A stretch of DNA of 64,000 bases from Lamellibrachia columna (Eukaryota; Annelida; Polychaeta; Sabellida; Siboglinidae). Below the pieces are notes generated by a model. That model had not been told where the DNA came from. It saw only the letters and a list, made by a program, of their open reading frames with translations, and made no database searches. Location of the stretch: contig OY759262.1 of the NCBI GenBank assembly GCA_963662155.1, positions 63,799,464 through 63,863,463 on the forward strand, given 5' to 3'. Shown here piece by piece: positions 49,011-61,644 of the stretch; the first letter of the stretch is position 1; each line of letters begins with the position of its first letter. The position numbers and the translations under genes were made by a program.

Positions 49011-49572
49011 GGGATGAAATGGTTGGGCTGCAATCAATCGTGTTTCACCGGCGTTGGCTTCGGCCGGGCGACTTGTTAATTGCAATGGTGATTCACACAA
49101 ATGCATTGCATGTGAATAAAACGTTCACACATTCAGTGGTAATTTAGACATCAGAGACACACCAGCCAATTCGCTCCTGCACCTTTCAACTGATTAAAAA
49201 CATTGAAGTTTAACCCGTTTATTCTACATAACAAGCAGCAAGAGCGAGTCGATTTCAGGTGGCAAGATTAAACAGTTCTTACTGAATGCCGATAGGTGAA
49301 AATAACTCACAGTGCATTGAAATAAAAGTTGAGTAAAATCGTGCTAAACGTAATTCAGCAGGCAACAGCAATATAAATCTCCGGTGAAACAGCAACGAAG
49401 TATCATTAGCCTTCCGTTAGTCTGTTACACACATCATAAATATCGTTCTCGAATCTTCGCTATGCCAAAACGCAATTACAAAGCACTGTGTATAAAACAA
49501 ACATTATTATTGTTGCTACAGCCATCACATCCAGTCATATTCAGCTGTTCTAACGCAAAACTGCGTGTTGGT
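49011..49572. other. unique stretch, no gene seen
   Basis: It may be partly internal transposon sequence, but no open frame supports a transposase. Confidence 0.35.
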
Positions 49573-49766
49573 GGGCATGGTGTCGGGCATGGTGATGGGC
49601 ATGGTGTCAGGCATGGTGTCGGGCATGGTGTCAGGCATGGTGTTGGGCATGGTGTTGGGCATGGTGTTGGGCATGGTGTTGGGCATGGTGTCAGGCATGG
49701 TGTCAGGCATGGTGTCAGGCATGCATGGTGTCGGGCATGGTGTTGGGCACGGTGTCAGGCAGGGTG
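49573..49766. repeat. 12-bp minisatellite, about 16 copies
   Basis: Units of GGGCATGGTGTC with GTTG and CAGG variants. A period divisible by three gives GHGV and MVSG repeat frames without gene support. Confidence 0.97.
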
Positions 49767-50198
49767 CTATTTATTCTCCATCAATTCCCAAACCTAAATA
49801 ATTGTGGTAAAGGTAATTTTCTAACATCTGTCATAGTTGTTGATTATTAACATTGTTTGATGTGCAGTAAAGGGTTTATTTATTTCGTGACTTGAACACC
49901 TTGAACTATGAAAAGCCAACAAATTATGATTAGTTGCATAGAGCGAAGAAGATTAAATATTATTAAACAAAACAGAGAGTGATATGAATCCATAAGCAGA
50001 TATGTTTTGTGACGTTGTACACTAGATTCAGCTAAAAGTGCACTGATTGTTTTTGTCAGAAAATTATGTTATAAATTTTTAAAAAGCTGTTTCTATTCTT
50101 GCATATAAATGTGTTTTAATGAGCAACAAATTGTAAATATAATTTCACTGTTCTCTGAATATTGACCTTGTTATTCAGCATGCAATATAACCTTGAGA
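49767..50198. other. unique stretch, no gene seen
   Basis: AT-rich DNA without a supported feature. Confidence 0.4.
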
Positions 50199-50740
50199 CT
50201 AGAGGTGAAGCACTCATATTAAACAGAAAACTAGGGATAATTTATACATGGAACTATTGATGCATCACGATAGTCGATGTGATGATGCAATGCTATCGAG
50301 AGTAAATTGAACTATCGATTGTCATCGTCGATAGTACAGCTGTGGAGTGAACTATGGCCAAACAAATCAGCAGGTTTATCAGTGTCATGGTAATCCTTTT
50401 CAACTGTATTAGGTAATTGTATTTATTTGCATCAACAATTGTCAATTAGATCAGTGCAGTGGCATATCTAGGGGTCCAACATTTTCGTTTTGTGGTGAAA
50501 TTCAGTGGAAACACAACACACTTGATAGATCACATACATCAGTGTCCCTGGCAGAATGTGCACCGGACTTATCCGATATGCATCTATCTTCACTCATATG
50601 AAGTGAAATTTTCATTGTGTGCCTATTAACTTTGGCTTCTGTGATACTATCGTGATAGTTACGTACGAAATTATTACAATACTATCGCAGTAGTAAACAG
50701 CTATCGCAATGGTAAAACTACCCTTAATGTCACCCCTACA
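50199..50740. mobile_element. possible nonautonomous hAT-like element
   Basis: The left end TAGAGGTGA pairs with the right end TCACCCCTA (one transition). Both subterminal regions are rich in ACTATCG/CGATAGT motifs (for example 50291-50335 and 50642-50700), a dense set of possible transposase-binding sites. No coding capacity and no clear 8-bp target duplication are seen. Confidence 0.5.
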
Positions 50741-50791
50741 GATAACGGTGAAATTATATTAACAAATATTGGTTCATTTAAATATGTTTTG

Positions 50792-50938
50792 GCAGTCAAT
50801 ATGTTTGGGCGGTCAATATGTTTGGGTGGTCAATATGTTTGGTCGATCAATATGTTTGAGTGGTCAATATGTTTGGGCAGTCAATATGTTTGGGCGGTCA
50901 ATATGTTTGGGTAGTCAATATGTTTGGGCAGTCAAGAT
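50792..50938. repeat. 17-bp minisatellite, about 8.5 copies
   Basis: Units of GTCAATATGTTTGGGCG with single-base variants. Confidence 0.95.
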
Positions 50939-51810
50939 GTTAAATTATGTGCAATTTATACTACATAATATGATTTTACAATAAAGACAGTCAGACTGTG
51001 TACCTTTAAAGTGAAATGTGTGAGATAAAACAGACAGAGCAAACTATTTGGCTAACGTTTAGTTACAAAGTTAGCCTATTGCTATTTAATGGCCATCTAT
51101 CGTGTTGGGAAGCTTTCAATGTGTCCTTCTTTTTGTTATCTTATTTCTTCTGTCAGATGGCTTGTGTCAGCATTTCTCATGTTAAATCTGTCTTTGTTCA
51201 ACTCCTACAAATGTTGCATTCATAATGATTCAGCCTATCAACATACCACACACAATATTAGGTGTAACAACTGCAGAACTCAAAGTGTTAATTTAAATAA
51301 ACCAGAAGAAAACAATTGAAGCTACCCAATTAAGGCTACCCAATTAAGGCTACCCAAAATAGCATTTTTTAATCACCAGATGACAAACCTATCTTAGTGC
51401 AAGGCATTTATTGTCTACACATATCTAGTGTAATACGTCTATAGGGCTTATAGTTTTGTTCATTTCATGTTTTAGAAGCTACAATGACATGATCACAATC
51501 ACAGAGTTTATATAGTCAAAGCTTCACTCCAATATATAACAGTGTAGAACTGTATTAGCTATAAATGTGTATAAGGTGTCTTCACATAATTAATTGAAAA
51601 TAAAAAGGCCACAAGTGCTGTGTCAATATTCTGATATTTCATTATGTTACAATTTGTGTATATACATATGTATATACATATTAAACAGATATTATACAAT
51701 CAAAGTCCAACCTGGGGCTTTGCTAGGGGGGAAAAACATGCCACAAAGAATGCGTGTTCCATGTTATAGCTCCACAAAGCAGACATCACTGTCTGTAAAG
51801 TCACCAGCAT
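50939..51810. other. unique stretch, no gene seen
   Basis: It includes a three-copy GCTACCCAATTAAG repeat at about 51314-51356. No exon is supported. Confidence 0.4.
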
Positions 51811-52513
51811 GTTTGTTAGGTGTCCTGTTTGATTTGTTGCGTGGTGCGTGTTGTTTGTTAGGTGTCCTGTTTGATTTGTTGCATAGTGGGTCTTGTTTGT
51901 TAGGTGTCCTGTTTGATTTGTTGCGTGGTGCGTGTTGTTTGTTAGGTGTCCTGTTTGATTTGTTGCGTGGTGGGTCTTGTTTGTTAGGTGTCCTGTTTGA
52001 TTTGTTGCGTGTTGTTTGTTAGGTGTCCTGTTTGATTTGTTGCATGGTGCGTGTTGTTTGTTAGGTGTCCTGTTTGATTTGTTGCGTGGTGGGTCTTGTT
52101 TGTTAGGTGTCCTGTTTGATTTGTTGCGTGTTGTTTGTTAGGTGTCCTGTTTGATTTGTTGCGTGGTGCGTGTTGTTTGTTAGGTGTCCTGTTTGATTTG
52201 TTGCGTGGTGGGTCTTGTTTGTTAGGTGTCCTGTTTGATTTGTTGCGTGGTGGGTCTTGTTTGTTAGGTGTCCTGTTTGATTTGTTGCGTGGTGGGTCTT
52301 GTTTGTTAGGTGTCCTGTTTGATTTGTTGCGTGGTGGGTCTTGTTTGTTAGGTGTCCTGTTTGATTTGTTGCGTGGTGGGTCTTGTTTGTTAGGTGTCCT
52401 GTTTGATTTGTTGTGTGGTGCGTGTTGTTTGTTAGGTGTCCTGTTTGATTTGTTGTGTGGTGCGTGTTGTTTGTTAGGTGTCCTGTTTGATTTGTTGCGT
52501 GTTGTTTGTTAGG
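51811..52513. repeat. 42/35-bp minisatellite, block 1
   Basis: The unit TTGTTTGTTAGGTGTCCTGT plus TTGATTTGTTGCGTG, with an optional 7-bp GTGCGTG or GTGGGTC extension, gives 35- and 42-bp forms. About 17 copies. The same family reappears as a larger block at 54401. Confidence 0.97.
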
Positions 52514-52548
52514 TAGTAGCTACTCAAGAAATGAATTATGTTTGAGCT

Positions 52549-52643
52549 TAACAAGATTTAACAAGATTTGACAAGATTGCAGTCAAGCAACAAGCTCCAG
52601 ATGACAAGTGGATAAGGAGCCATTGGTTTATCAAGGGTCCCAC
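52549..52643 (-). mobile_element. LINE 3' tail fragment, copy E (inverted)
   Basis: The complement matches the 3' UTR of copy A: the AACAAGATTTAACAAGATT tail, then GATGACAAGTGGATAAGGAG and CCATTGGTTTATCAAGGG. It begins about 35 bp after minisatellite block 1. Confidence 0.88.
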
Positions 52644-52650
52644 ACTGTTA

Positions 52651-52758
52651 ATCTATTTAGCCCTCCCTTGTCTGATATCTATTTAGCCCTCCCTTGTCTG
52701 ATATCTATTTAGCGGGCCCTTGTCTGATATCCATTTAGCCCACCCTTGTCTGATATCT
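52651..52758. repeat. 26-bp tandem repeat, 4 copies
   Basis: Units of ATCTATTTAGCCCTCCCTTG plus TCTGAT with a few substitutions, directly after the LINE tail fragment. Confidence 0.93.
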
Positions 52759-54400
52759 GTTGAAGATGTTCATCTGGTTGTGCTCTAATCCATTCGATGG
52801 TATTTTCTTATTACACAACTATTTTATCATGTTTCACCTGGTGAGCAGAAGAAGAACTTATTCTTACTCTGTGAGAATGAGTAGCTCCGTACTTCCTTCC
52901 TTCTGTCCAGTCTACATTATTCTTGTAATAAAACTACTTCTGTCCTCTCGTTCTACATTCTTTAAATGTTAAGAACTTATGACTATGTTAAGAAACTTAG
53001 TTTAGTTTAATTCCTCTGAATGTTGTGGTCTATAACAAGTGTTGTCAAACTACATTTGAAGGGATTTTCAAATGCTCACAAAGCTCTGAATTCTCGGATC
53101 AATTTAGCCAATTGGTTAATATGTACAACCGATGCTACAGTGCACGAATGAAGAATACTATTTGCAGCAGCCCCGTATTGTTTATAATAATTACCCAACT
53201 GTTTGCCAGTGTTGCCACAGTTTGTAGAGCAGCAGGTTATATATAGAAGTGATTATTAAGTGATTACTGTAGTTGTTTAGCAGCCATCTGTGACAGTTAT
53301 AACAGGTTGTGTCAGTGAGTAGAGCGCTATTGACATGTAAATCATGCCTACTGGAGCATAGGAGTGCATCTGGAAGTTGTAAGAACATCCAGGTATGTGA
53401 ATGAATTAAGTCAGGCATGCACTGCTAAACTTTTGTTGGGAGTGGCGTGTTTGTACGACTTGCATAGCATCGATTTTCCATATACCGCTGTTGTGTGACT
53501 GGGTCAGCGCACATTCCACGACTACGTGACTGGTCAGCGTACATTGCACAATAAAAGTTGCCGCAACTCACATGGACTCCACCACAATCACAGTGTTATT
53601 TTCTGGTACTGCCTATGTGACTGTACATGCCCCTAGTGTTGTGGTTTAAAGCCGACACACACCAAGTGGCATATTCTGCTCATTGTCACAACTGAGTTTG
53701 TAGAGTAGCAGACTAGATAATATAATAATAATAAAAATAATTGTTTTATTAAAATGGCAACTATAGCAGTTGAATTATACAATTGACACAGTAAAACAAC
53801 CAATGATAATAAATTAATTTAGACAAAAATATGACTTAAAATGTAACAAATTTAAAAGGTTCATGTACATCATGTTTAAAGTTATGTTTGTAAATAAACA
53901 AGGTAAATATGAAGGACATAATCATAAATTAAAACTTAAAACAGGCAATACTATAGTAAAATAAATTATATGGCCTACTACTATTATGTAAAAAGTAACT
54001 AATTTTTAAATGAGTTCATAATTACTGCCAGTGTCTTAAACATATGGTATAGAGTATATTGCCTGACTCTATGCAACATTGCATCATAGGCCAACACATA
54101 TTATGTACCTTTCGTTGTCATGATTCAATTGTCAAATTGGTTGAACATATGTGTCACTGGTGAAGTCAACACATAACTACAGTTTTGTTGAGTCACAGAC
54201 CAGCGTACTCTGTGCGACTGTTCTGTTTTAATTCAAATAAACACACAACTCGCAACAAAAGTTTAGTGTTGTATGTCTGGCATTACACAAAACTTGTTTT
54301 GTAAAATCTTGTCTGTTTACACAGAGCATGTGTACCTCAGGTTCTTGATAGTCCGTGAATTGAAATTTCTTTTCAAGACCTTCAAAAATTACCATCAAAA
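52759..54400. other. unique stretch between the two 42/35-bp blocks
   Basis: No gene recognised. The 53700-54000 segment is extremely AT-rich. Confidence 0.45.
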
Positions 54401-55853
54401 GTTTGTTAGGTGTCCTGTTTGATTTGTTGCGTGTTGTTTGTTAGGTGTCCTGTTTGATTTGTTGCGTGTTGTTTGTTAGGTGTCCTGTTTGATTTGTTGC
54501 GTGGTGCGTGTTGTTTGTTAGGTGTCCTGTTTGATTTGTTGCGTGGTGCGTGTTGTTTGTTAGGTGTCCTGTTTGATTTGTTGCGTGGTTGGTCTTGTTT
54601 GTTATGTGTCCTGTTTGATTTGTTGTGTGGTGCGTGTTGTTTGTTAGGTGTCCTGTTTGATTTGTTGCGTGGTGCGTGTTGTTTGTTAGGTGTCCTGTTT
54701 GATTTGTTGCGTGTTGTTTGTTAGGTGTCCTGTTTGATTTGTTGCGTGGTGGGTCTTGTTTGTTAGGTGTCCTGTTTGATTTGTTGCGTGGTGCGTGTTG
54801 TTTGTTAGGTGTCCTGTTTGATTTGTTGCGTGGTGCGTGTTGTTTGTTAGGTGTCCTGTTTGATTTGTTGTGTGGTGCGTGTTGTTTGTTTAGGTGTCCT
54901 GTTTGATTTGTTGTGTGGTGCGTGTTGTTTGTTAGGTGTCCTGTTTGATTTGTTGCATGGTGCGTGTTGTTTGTTAGGTGTCCTGTTTGATTTGTTGCGT
55001 GTTGTTTGTTAGGTGTCCTGTTTGATTTGTTGCGTGGTGCGTGTTGTTTGTTAGGTGTCCTGTTTGATTTGTTGCGTGGTGGGTCTTGTTTGTTAGGTGT
55101 CCTGTTTGATTTGTTGCGTGTTGTTTGTTAGGTGTCCTGTTTGATTTGTTGCGTGGTGCGTGTTGTTTGTTAGGTGTCCTGTTTGATTTGTTGCGTGTTG
55201 TTTGTTAGGTGTCCTGTTTGATTTGTTGCGTGGTGCGTGTTGTTTGTTAGGTGTCCTGTTTGATTTGTTGCGTGGTGCGTGTTGTTTGTTAGGTGTCCTG
55301 TTTGATTTGTTGCGTGGTGCGTGTTGTTTGTTAGGTGTCCTGTTTGATTTGTTGCGTGTTGTTTGTTAGGTGTCCTGTTTGATTTGTTGCGTGGTGGGTC
55401 TTGTTTGTTAGGTGTCCTGTTTGATTTGTTGCGTGTTGTTTGTTAGGTGTCCTGTTTGATTTGTTGCGTGGTGCGTGTTGTTTGTTAGGTGTCCTGTTTG
55501 ATTTGTTGCGTGTTGTTTGTTAGGTGTCCTGTTTGATTTGTTGCGTGTTGTTTGTTAGGTGTCCTGTTTGATTTGTTGCGTGGTGCGTGTTGTTTGTTAG
55601 GTGTCCTGTTTGATTTGTTACGTGGTGCGTGTTCTTTGTTAGGTGTCCTGTTTGATTTGTTGCGTGGTGCGTGTTGTTTGTTAGGTGTCCTGTTTGATTT
55701 GTTGCATGTTGTTTGTTAGGTGTCCTGTTTGATTTGTTGCGTGGTGCGTGTTGTTTGTTAGGTGTCCTGTTTGATTTGTTGCGTGTTGTTTGTTAGGTGT
55801 CCTGTTTGATTTGTTGCGTGGTGGGTCTTGTTTGTTAGGTGCCCTGTTTGATT
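54401..55853. repeat. 42/35-bp minisatellite, block 2
   Basis: About 37 copies of the same unit family as block 1, in the same orientation. A larger share are short 35-bp forms, with rare variants (TTACGTG, GTTCTTTG, TTTAGG). The last unit runs directly into the next array. Confidence 0.97.
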
Positions 55854-56225
55854 TCACCACTCACTCCCATGTACTTGGTCTTGTTCATCACTCACTCCCA
55901 TGTACTTAGTCTTGTTCACCACTCACTCCCATGCACTTGGTCTTGTTCACCACTCACTCCCATGTACTTGGTCTTGTTCACCACTCACTCCCATGCACTT
56001 GGTCTTGTTCACCACTCACTCCCATGTACTTGGTCTTGTTCACCACTCACTCCCATGCACTTGGTCTTGTTCACCACTCACTCCCATGCACTTGGTCTTG
56101 TTCACCACTCACTCCCATGCACTTGGTCTTGTTCACCACTCACTCCCATGCACTTGGTCTTGTTCACCACTCACTCCCATGCACCTGGTCTTGTTCACCA
56201 CTCACTCCCATGTACTTGGTCTTGG
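55854..56225. repeat. 31-bp minisatellite, 12 copies
   Basis: The unit CACCACTCACTCCCATGCAC plus TTGGTCTTGTT begins with no spacer after the previous array. Its first bases follow TTTGATTT of a 42/35-bp unit. Confidence 0.97.
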
Positions 56226-56699
56226 CAACATTAATATGCAGACCTACAAAAGGCCTGTAATTGCATTGCAAATTACAGATGCAATCACAAGCAATTTGAT
56301 TTACATGATTGCCTTGAAATGTGCTACTGTTAACCTTGTGACTTTGTTGGATTTATATATTGACTTGTTGCATTGGCTAATCTGAATCTAGAGTTGGCAC
56401 TTTCACTGTCAATCACAGCCCATTGGTGTCACGTTAGCAGGGATGCCAATACTTTGTCTCGGGTCTCACAGCATATTTATGTTTATATTTATCTTGGTTT
56501 GCTGGTTTGGTTTATATTAAACCTAACTTATTCCATTGTACAATATTCTATTCTATGATATGTTATGCTACTATTTAAATATAAAATACATATATAATAT
56601 TATCTATGATATAGCAAGCATACCTTAAAACACTATGAACAGCATTGAATGTGGTACTATATGAAATATCTATTACTATTATGTTTCCATGATTCGACC
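56226..56699. other. AT-rich unique stretch, no gene seen
   Basis: No supported feature. Confidence 0.4.
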
Positions 56700-57146
56700 A
56701 GGAATATGCATCACCTGCCTGATGCTCTATCAAAGGATGTCAAGGAACTAGAGAAAGTTCAGAAGAGAACACTGCACTGAAAACTCAGCAACATACCTAT
56801 CAACATACCTATCAACATACCTATCAACATACCTATCAATATACCTATCAATATACCTATCAACATACCTATCAACATACCTATCGAATCAGTTCCTTTG
56901 GAACAGAGTCAACTTGAGACAGAACTCTGTGAAATATATAAATATCCTGGAGGCCTAAACAGGAAAAAACTTCAACTCTTAATCAATGTAGTAATAATCT
57001 GAGGGGTCACACTACAGAGAAGGAAGACTTATTCCCATACAGAGATTTGTAAACACAAATTTTTACATCAATTGATGGAACAAACTTACTGAATTAAGAG
57101 GTCATGACTATACTATGACTATACTATACACCTATGCTGAATAGCT
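56700..57146 (+). mobile_element. second-family LINE relic interrupted by a 12-bp array
   Basis: Translation gives LPDALSKDVKELEKVQKR and, after the array, LETELCEIYKYPGGLNRKKL. This is the RT C-terminal region (xLExVQxRA...ExRRxRxDL) seen in CR1/jockey-group LINEs, but of a different family from copies A-D. Frames are broken by stops. Confidence 0.7.
56790..56885. repeat. 12-bp tandem repeat, 8 copies
   Basis: Units of CAACATACCTAT with AATA variants, lying inside the LINE relic between its VQKR and LETELCEIY segments. Confidence 0.95.
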
Positions 57147-57468
57147 CAAGAAAACATTGAGGTCTCTATCTACAGCTGAAACAACCCTGGTAGACCAAGT
57201 GTGACTGTACATAAGAGGCTGTCCATAAAGAAAACATTGAGGTCTCTATCTACAGCTGAAACAACCCTGGTCGACCAAGTGTGACTGTACATAAGAGGCT
57301 GTCCATAAAGAAAACATTGAGGTCTCTATCTACAGCTGAAACAACCCTGGTAGACCAAGTGTGACTGTACATAAGAGGCTGTCCATAAAGAAAACATTGA
57401 GGTCTCTATCTACAGCTGAAACAACCCTGGTCGACCAAGTGTGACTGTACATAAGAGGCTGTCCATAA
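57147..57468. repeat. 80-bp minisatellite, 4 copies
   Basis: The unit contains AAGAAAACATTGAGGTCTCT and CAGCTGAAACAACCCTGGT. Copies alternate TAGACC/TCGACC, so the array is two copies of a 160-bp dimer. The first copy continues directly from LINE-relic sequence (CAAGAAAACATTG). Confidence 0.96.
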
Positions 57469-57836
57469 AATATGTCATACTATTTTTTACATTTTGGACA
57501 ATTTCACCCACTTGTAACACTTCATAGCACTGGCCTGTACAACCCCCTAAGGCTACATTAGTTTTGAGAAAGACCCCCTCGTCTGTTAGGCATAGATGTA
57601 GTTTTATATTCATTGCATGTCTGCATTGATTCGAATTGCACAGGCAGAATATAGGCATGTGTAACTAATAATAAACAATAACATTAATTGTCCTTGTGTT
57701 TATGTATGTTTACTAGTTGTAATGAGTATAATATGACACATGTAGAGAAGCCATTGGAATTCATTTAAAATGTACCCCAAAACTGACATAGCAATTAATG
57801 CCATCAGTCTGATATTGTCAACTAGATGAGCCAAAA
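57469..57836. other. unique stretch, no gene seen
   Basis: No supported feature. Confidence 0.4.
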
Positions 57837-58218
57837 CATTTTCTTCTTTAGTCGTTATGTAATAATCACCAAGACACCCCCACCCAATGTAGCACTTTCT
57901 TCTTTAGTCGTTATGTAATAATCACCAAGACACCCCCACCCAATGTAGCACTTTCTTCTTTAGTCGTTATGTAATAATCACCAAGACACCCCCACCCAAT
58001 GTAGCACTTTCTTCTTTAGTCGTTACGTAATAATCACCAAGACACCCCCACCCAATGTAGCACTTTCTTCTTTAGTCATTACGTAATAATCACCAAGACA
58101 CCCCCACCCAATGTACACTTTCTTCTTTAGTCGTTACGTAATAATCACCAAGACACCCCCACCCAATGTAGCACTTTCTTCTTTAGTCGTTATGTAATAA
58201 TCACCAAGACACCCCACC
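57837..58218. repeat. 56-bp minisatellite, about 6.7 copies
   Basis: The unit contains CTTCTTTAGTCGTTATGTAA and GACACCCCCACCCAATGTAG. TTATGTAA gives way to TTACGTAA in the later copies, a block-wise variant. Confidence 0.97.
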
Positions 58219-59384
58219 AAATGTAACACTCTGTAAAACTTACCAGACACCCCCACGACGTATTTCATTGATGGCCCCTAACAATCGTTTGTAGTCTATT
58301 TGCCCGGCAACTTCTACCCAGGTGGCGTTATGTCTTTACAAATAGAACCTGTCTTAAAGACATGCTGTGTGGAACAAAATTGGTACTTAACAGAGACATG
58401 TCAATGGCGTTATCAGCAGGGGATGTGTTTTGCTACGTTTGAGGGATTTAGCGAGCTTTGAGAACTGTATCAATGCCTTTGTTGTATTCTCTGCGTGATG
58501 TTGTCTTTCACTTGGGTGTAGATTTCTGATCAGACTGTCACTACTCAGTAACAATTCTCCCCCACAATAGAACATTGCTATCAAATTCACATTAGGCTGA
58601 GTAAATGTAGACATTGTAAGAATTAGATATTGTCATGCAAATTTATGTAGATATTTGAAATTGAATCATTCTTCATTTCTATTGTATGGATTGCATGGAT
58701 GAAAGAAATGTTATTTAACTACTGGGTGCCTACTTTCCATCATAATAACATTAAGTGCTGCTGCTGTTTGTATCTAGTATTTGAGCGCAGTTAGTTTGTG
58801 TACAGAATATGATACTTTGTATTCCTGGATATCTTCTTGTTGCTGTCCTCTTTATCCCTCAAAACTAGGGTGAGGCTGGCACCGATCCTGGGTTGTAGAT
58901 TTTTGTTTTCCCTTCTTCACTAATCCTGTTTCACTACCGTTCTCCCCTCCCCTCCCCTCCCCTCCCCCCCACTCCTGTCAAATCTCTCTTCACACAGTCC
59001 TCCCTTCTTAGTCGCAGTCTTCCTCTTCCCTTTCTACTCTCCACTTGAAGTGCATCGGCTCTCCGTCAACGGTTTGTCTAATCTTTTCTCTCCCACTGAC
59101 AGAATAATCTGGCTACACGTGTTTTACATCTGAGTAATGCATGTCTCTTTTAAACTATGGCTAGTTATTTGCAGAAGATGTTTTCAACACAGAATTTGTT
59201 TACAAAATGCACAACACATGTCTGTGGTTGCACAGACAACACGCTTATGTTGTGTAAACATTTTGGAAAACATCCGTGGACTTGCCATGGGGATTTCCAC
59301 ATGACAATCTCCACATTGTAGCAGTACTAGAAAGCAAATGAGTACAACGACATGGGTTGGCTAAATGCCAAACAAACAGAGACC
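58219..59384. other. unique stretch with one C-rich tract
   Basis: The CCCCT repeat tract at about 58943-58970 gives four or more G4 runs on the minus strand, so a G-quadruplex is possible. No gene is supported. Confidence 0.45.
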
Positions 59385-60211
59385 GACTCTAAATATAGCA
59401 CAGATACAGAGTCTAAATATAGCACTGATACAGAGTCTAAATATAGCACTGGTACATTATCTACATATAGCAATGGTGCAGAGTCTAAATATAGCACTGG
59501 TACATAGTTTAAATGTAGCACTGATACAGAGTCTAAATATAGCACTGGTACATAGTTTAAATGTAGCACTGATACAGAGTCTAAATATAGCACTGGTACA
59601 TAGTCTACATATAGCACTGATACAGAGTGTAAATATAGCACTGGTACATAGTCTACATATAGCACTGATACAGAGTGTAAATATAGCACTGGTACATAGT
59701 CTACATATAGCACTGGTACATAGTCTACATATAGCACTGATACAGAGTCTACATATAGCACTGATACAGAGTCTAAATATAGCACTGGTACATAGTCTAC
59801 ATATAGCACTGGTACATAGTCTACATATATCATTGATACAGAGTCTAAATATAGCACTGGTACATAGTCTACATATAGCACTTGTACAGAGTCTAAATAT
59901 AGCACTGGTACATAGTCTACATATAGCACTGGTACAGAGTGTAAATATAGCACTGGTACATGTCTACATATAGCACTGATACAGAGTCTAAATATAGCAC
60001 TGGTACATAGTCTACATATAGCACTGATGCAGAGTCTAAATATAGCACTGGTACATAGTCTACATATATCACTGATACAGAGTCTAAATATAGCACTGGT
60101 ACATAGTCTACATATATCATTGATACAGAGTCTATATATATCACTGGTACAGAGTCTACATATAGCACTGGTACATAGTCTACATATAGCAATGATACAG
60201 AGTCGAAATAT
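59385..60211. repeat. 24-bp minisatellite, about 34 copies
   Basis: The unit TATAGCACTGGTACATAGTC plus TACA has two main variant positions (GGTACATAG/GATACAGAG and CTACATA/CTAAATA). The two types often alternate. A period of 24 keeps frames open on both strands (208 and 202 codons), which are artefacts. Confidence 0.97.
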
Positions 60212-61644
60212 AAAAACAGGAAATACGGATAAAAGAACTACAAATATCCACCAAGATCACATCTCAGAAGCTGGTTTTGGGGGGCCTATATAGTTCCATC
60301 GCCCCCTTCGTTCACAGACTTCAGATGTTTTAATACTCTCAGAACATTCCACCTTCCCATTAGGGTGCTAAGCCACTGGTTTGTAATCTGCCCACATAGA
60401 AATGGCAGTCATTATCTACAAAATTGCGTGCACAGACTATCACATCACAGTTGTGCCTTGCATGACATCTGTGGTGTCTCAGATGAGACACTTGTTATGC
60501 CTAACATCAAGAGCTGCTTCAGTGAGGTGACGACTGTGTGGCATGTAGCAATAGGATAGTGAAATTGTCTGATTTTATGTATGTGAATTAACGTAGGTGA
60601 CAGCAAAACTTATTTTACCTATTTTATTATTTTGTTTGACTAACATTTTGTCTCAGTTTTTACCGGGTTTTACTGGTAATAACTGGCAAAAACTTGTGGA
60701 AACCATTGACGAAATGTTGATAAAACTGACAATTTATTTTGTCAACATACCAGTCAGATTATGTTATTAAAGGTTTGGCCGTTTACTGGTAAAACAGGCT
60801 TTTGCCTGGATGGTTGGTAAAAACTGATAAAATAATGCCATTTTGGATGGTAAAAACCTATTTTTACAGGGCATTTTTTACAGCTGTTTAAACCAGGTTT
60901 TACGATATGGTGACAAAAATCTGCCTACCCTGCAAGAGTGACAAATAAGCATCATTGTTATGAGCGGCCTTAAGCTTAACCGCTATTTGACACAACCTTG
61001 TGCCAGATCAGTTGGTCGCTTTATCAGGTTTCACGAACGATGCCCCTTTCAGGTGACTGTTGCATGTTTTCATTAGCCACTTCTGGAGCAATCATCTACA
61101 GTGGGCAGTGCACAGAGCAGTGTAGCCAGACAGAGCAGTGTGATTACTCTCTGGGGGTCTTGCTATACAAGTATTGTTTCTCAATGCTTACCCTATTGGT
61201 GTCCTGCCTGCTGTGGCAATTACCAGGGAATCTGATCTGAAAACATGCTTTGTGCTAAGCATCCAGCCCTAGAGGCATTGCAGTTTGATGAAGCTACATA
61301 TTGGATTGGATAGGCTTCCTGTGTGCAGTCTGTACTGGGTGCTTGGAAGGTGTTATAGCTCCTGTCGCGGTGATAAATCATTAGTGCACATTGGTGTCTA
61401 TGGCAGTGACAGTTGGTGACAACGACCAATGCAATGGATCGTCCTGTCATCGTGACTTTGTCACACCCTTCAGTGGTATCTCAACTGTAGATCCTACGAA
61501 CCAGCAGAACTTTCAATGCACAGTTGTGATTGCCCGTGTGGAATCTACAGACGTTTGTACATAGAAACACAAAAGTTGCGTGCCTCGCCTCACCTCGCCT
61601 CAGTTTGTAGTAACTGAGATTGCCGTATTTTACAATAATATCTG
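60212..61644. other. unique stretch, no gene recognised
   Basis: The segment around 60650-60920 is rich in TGGTAAAAAC/TTTTACC motifs in both orientations, possibly an old degenerate inverted or tandem repeat. No exon is supported. Confidence 0.4.
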
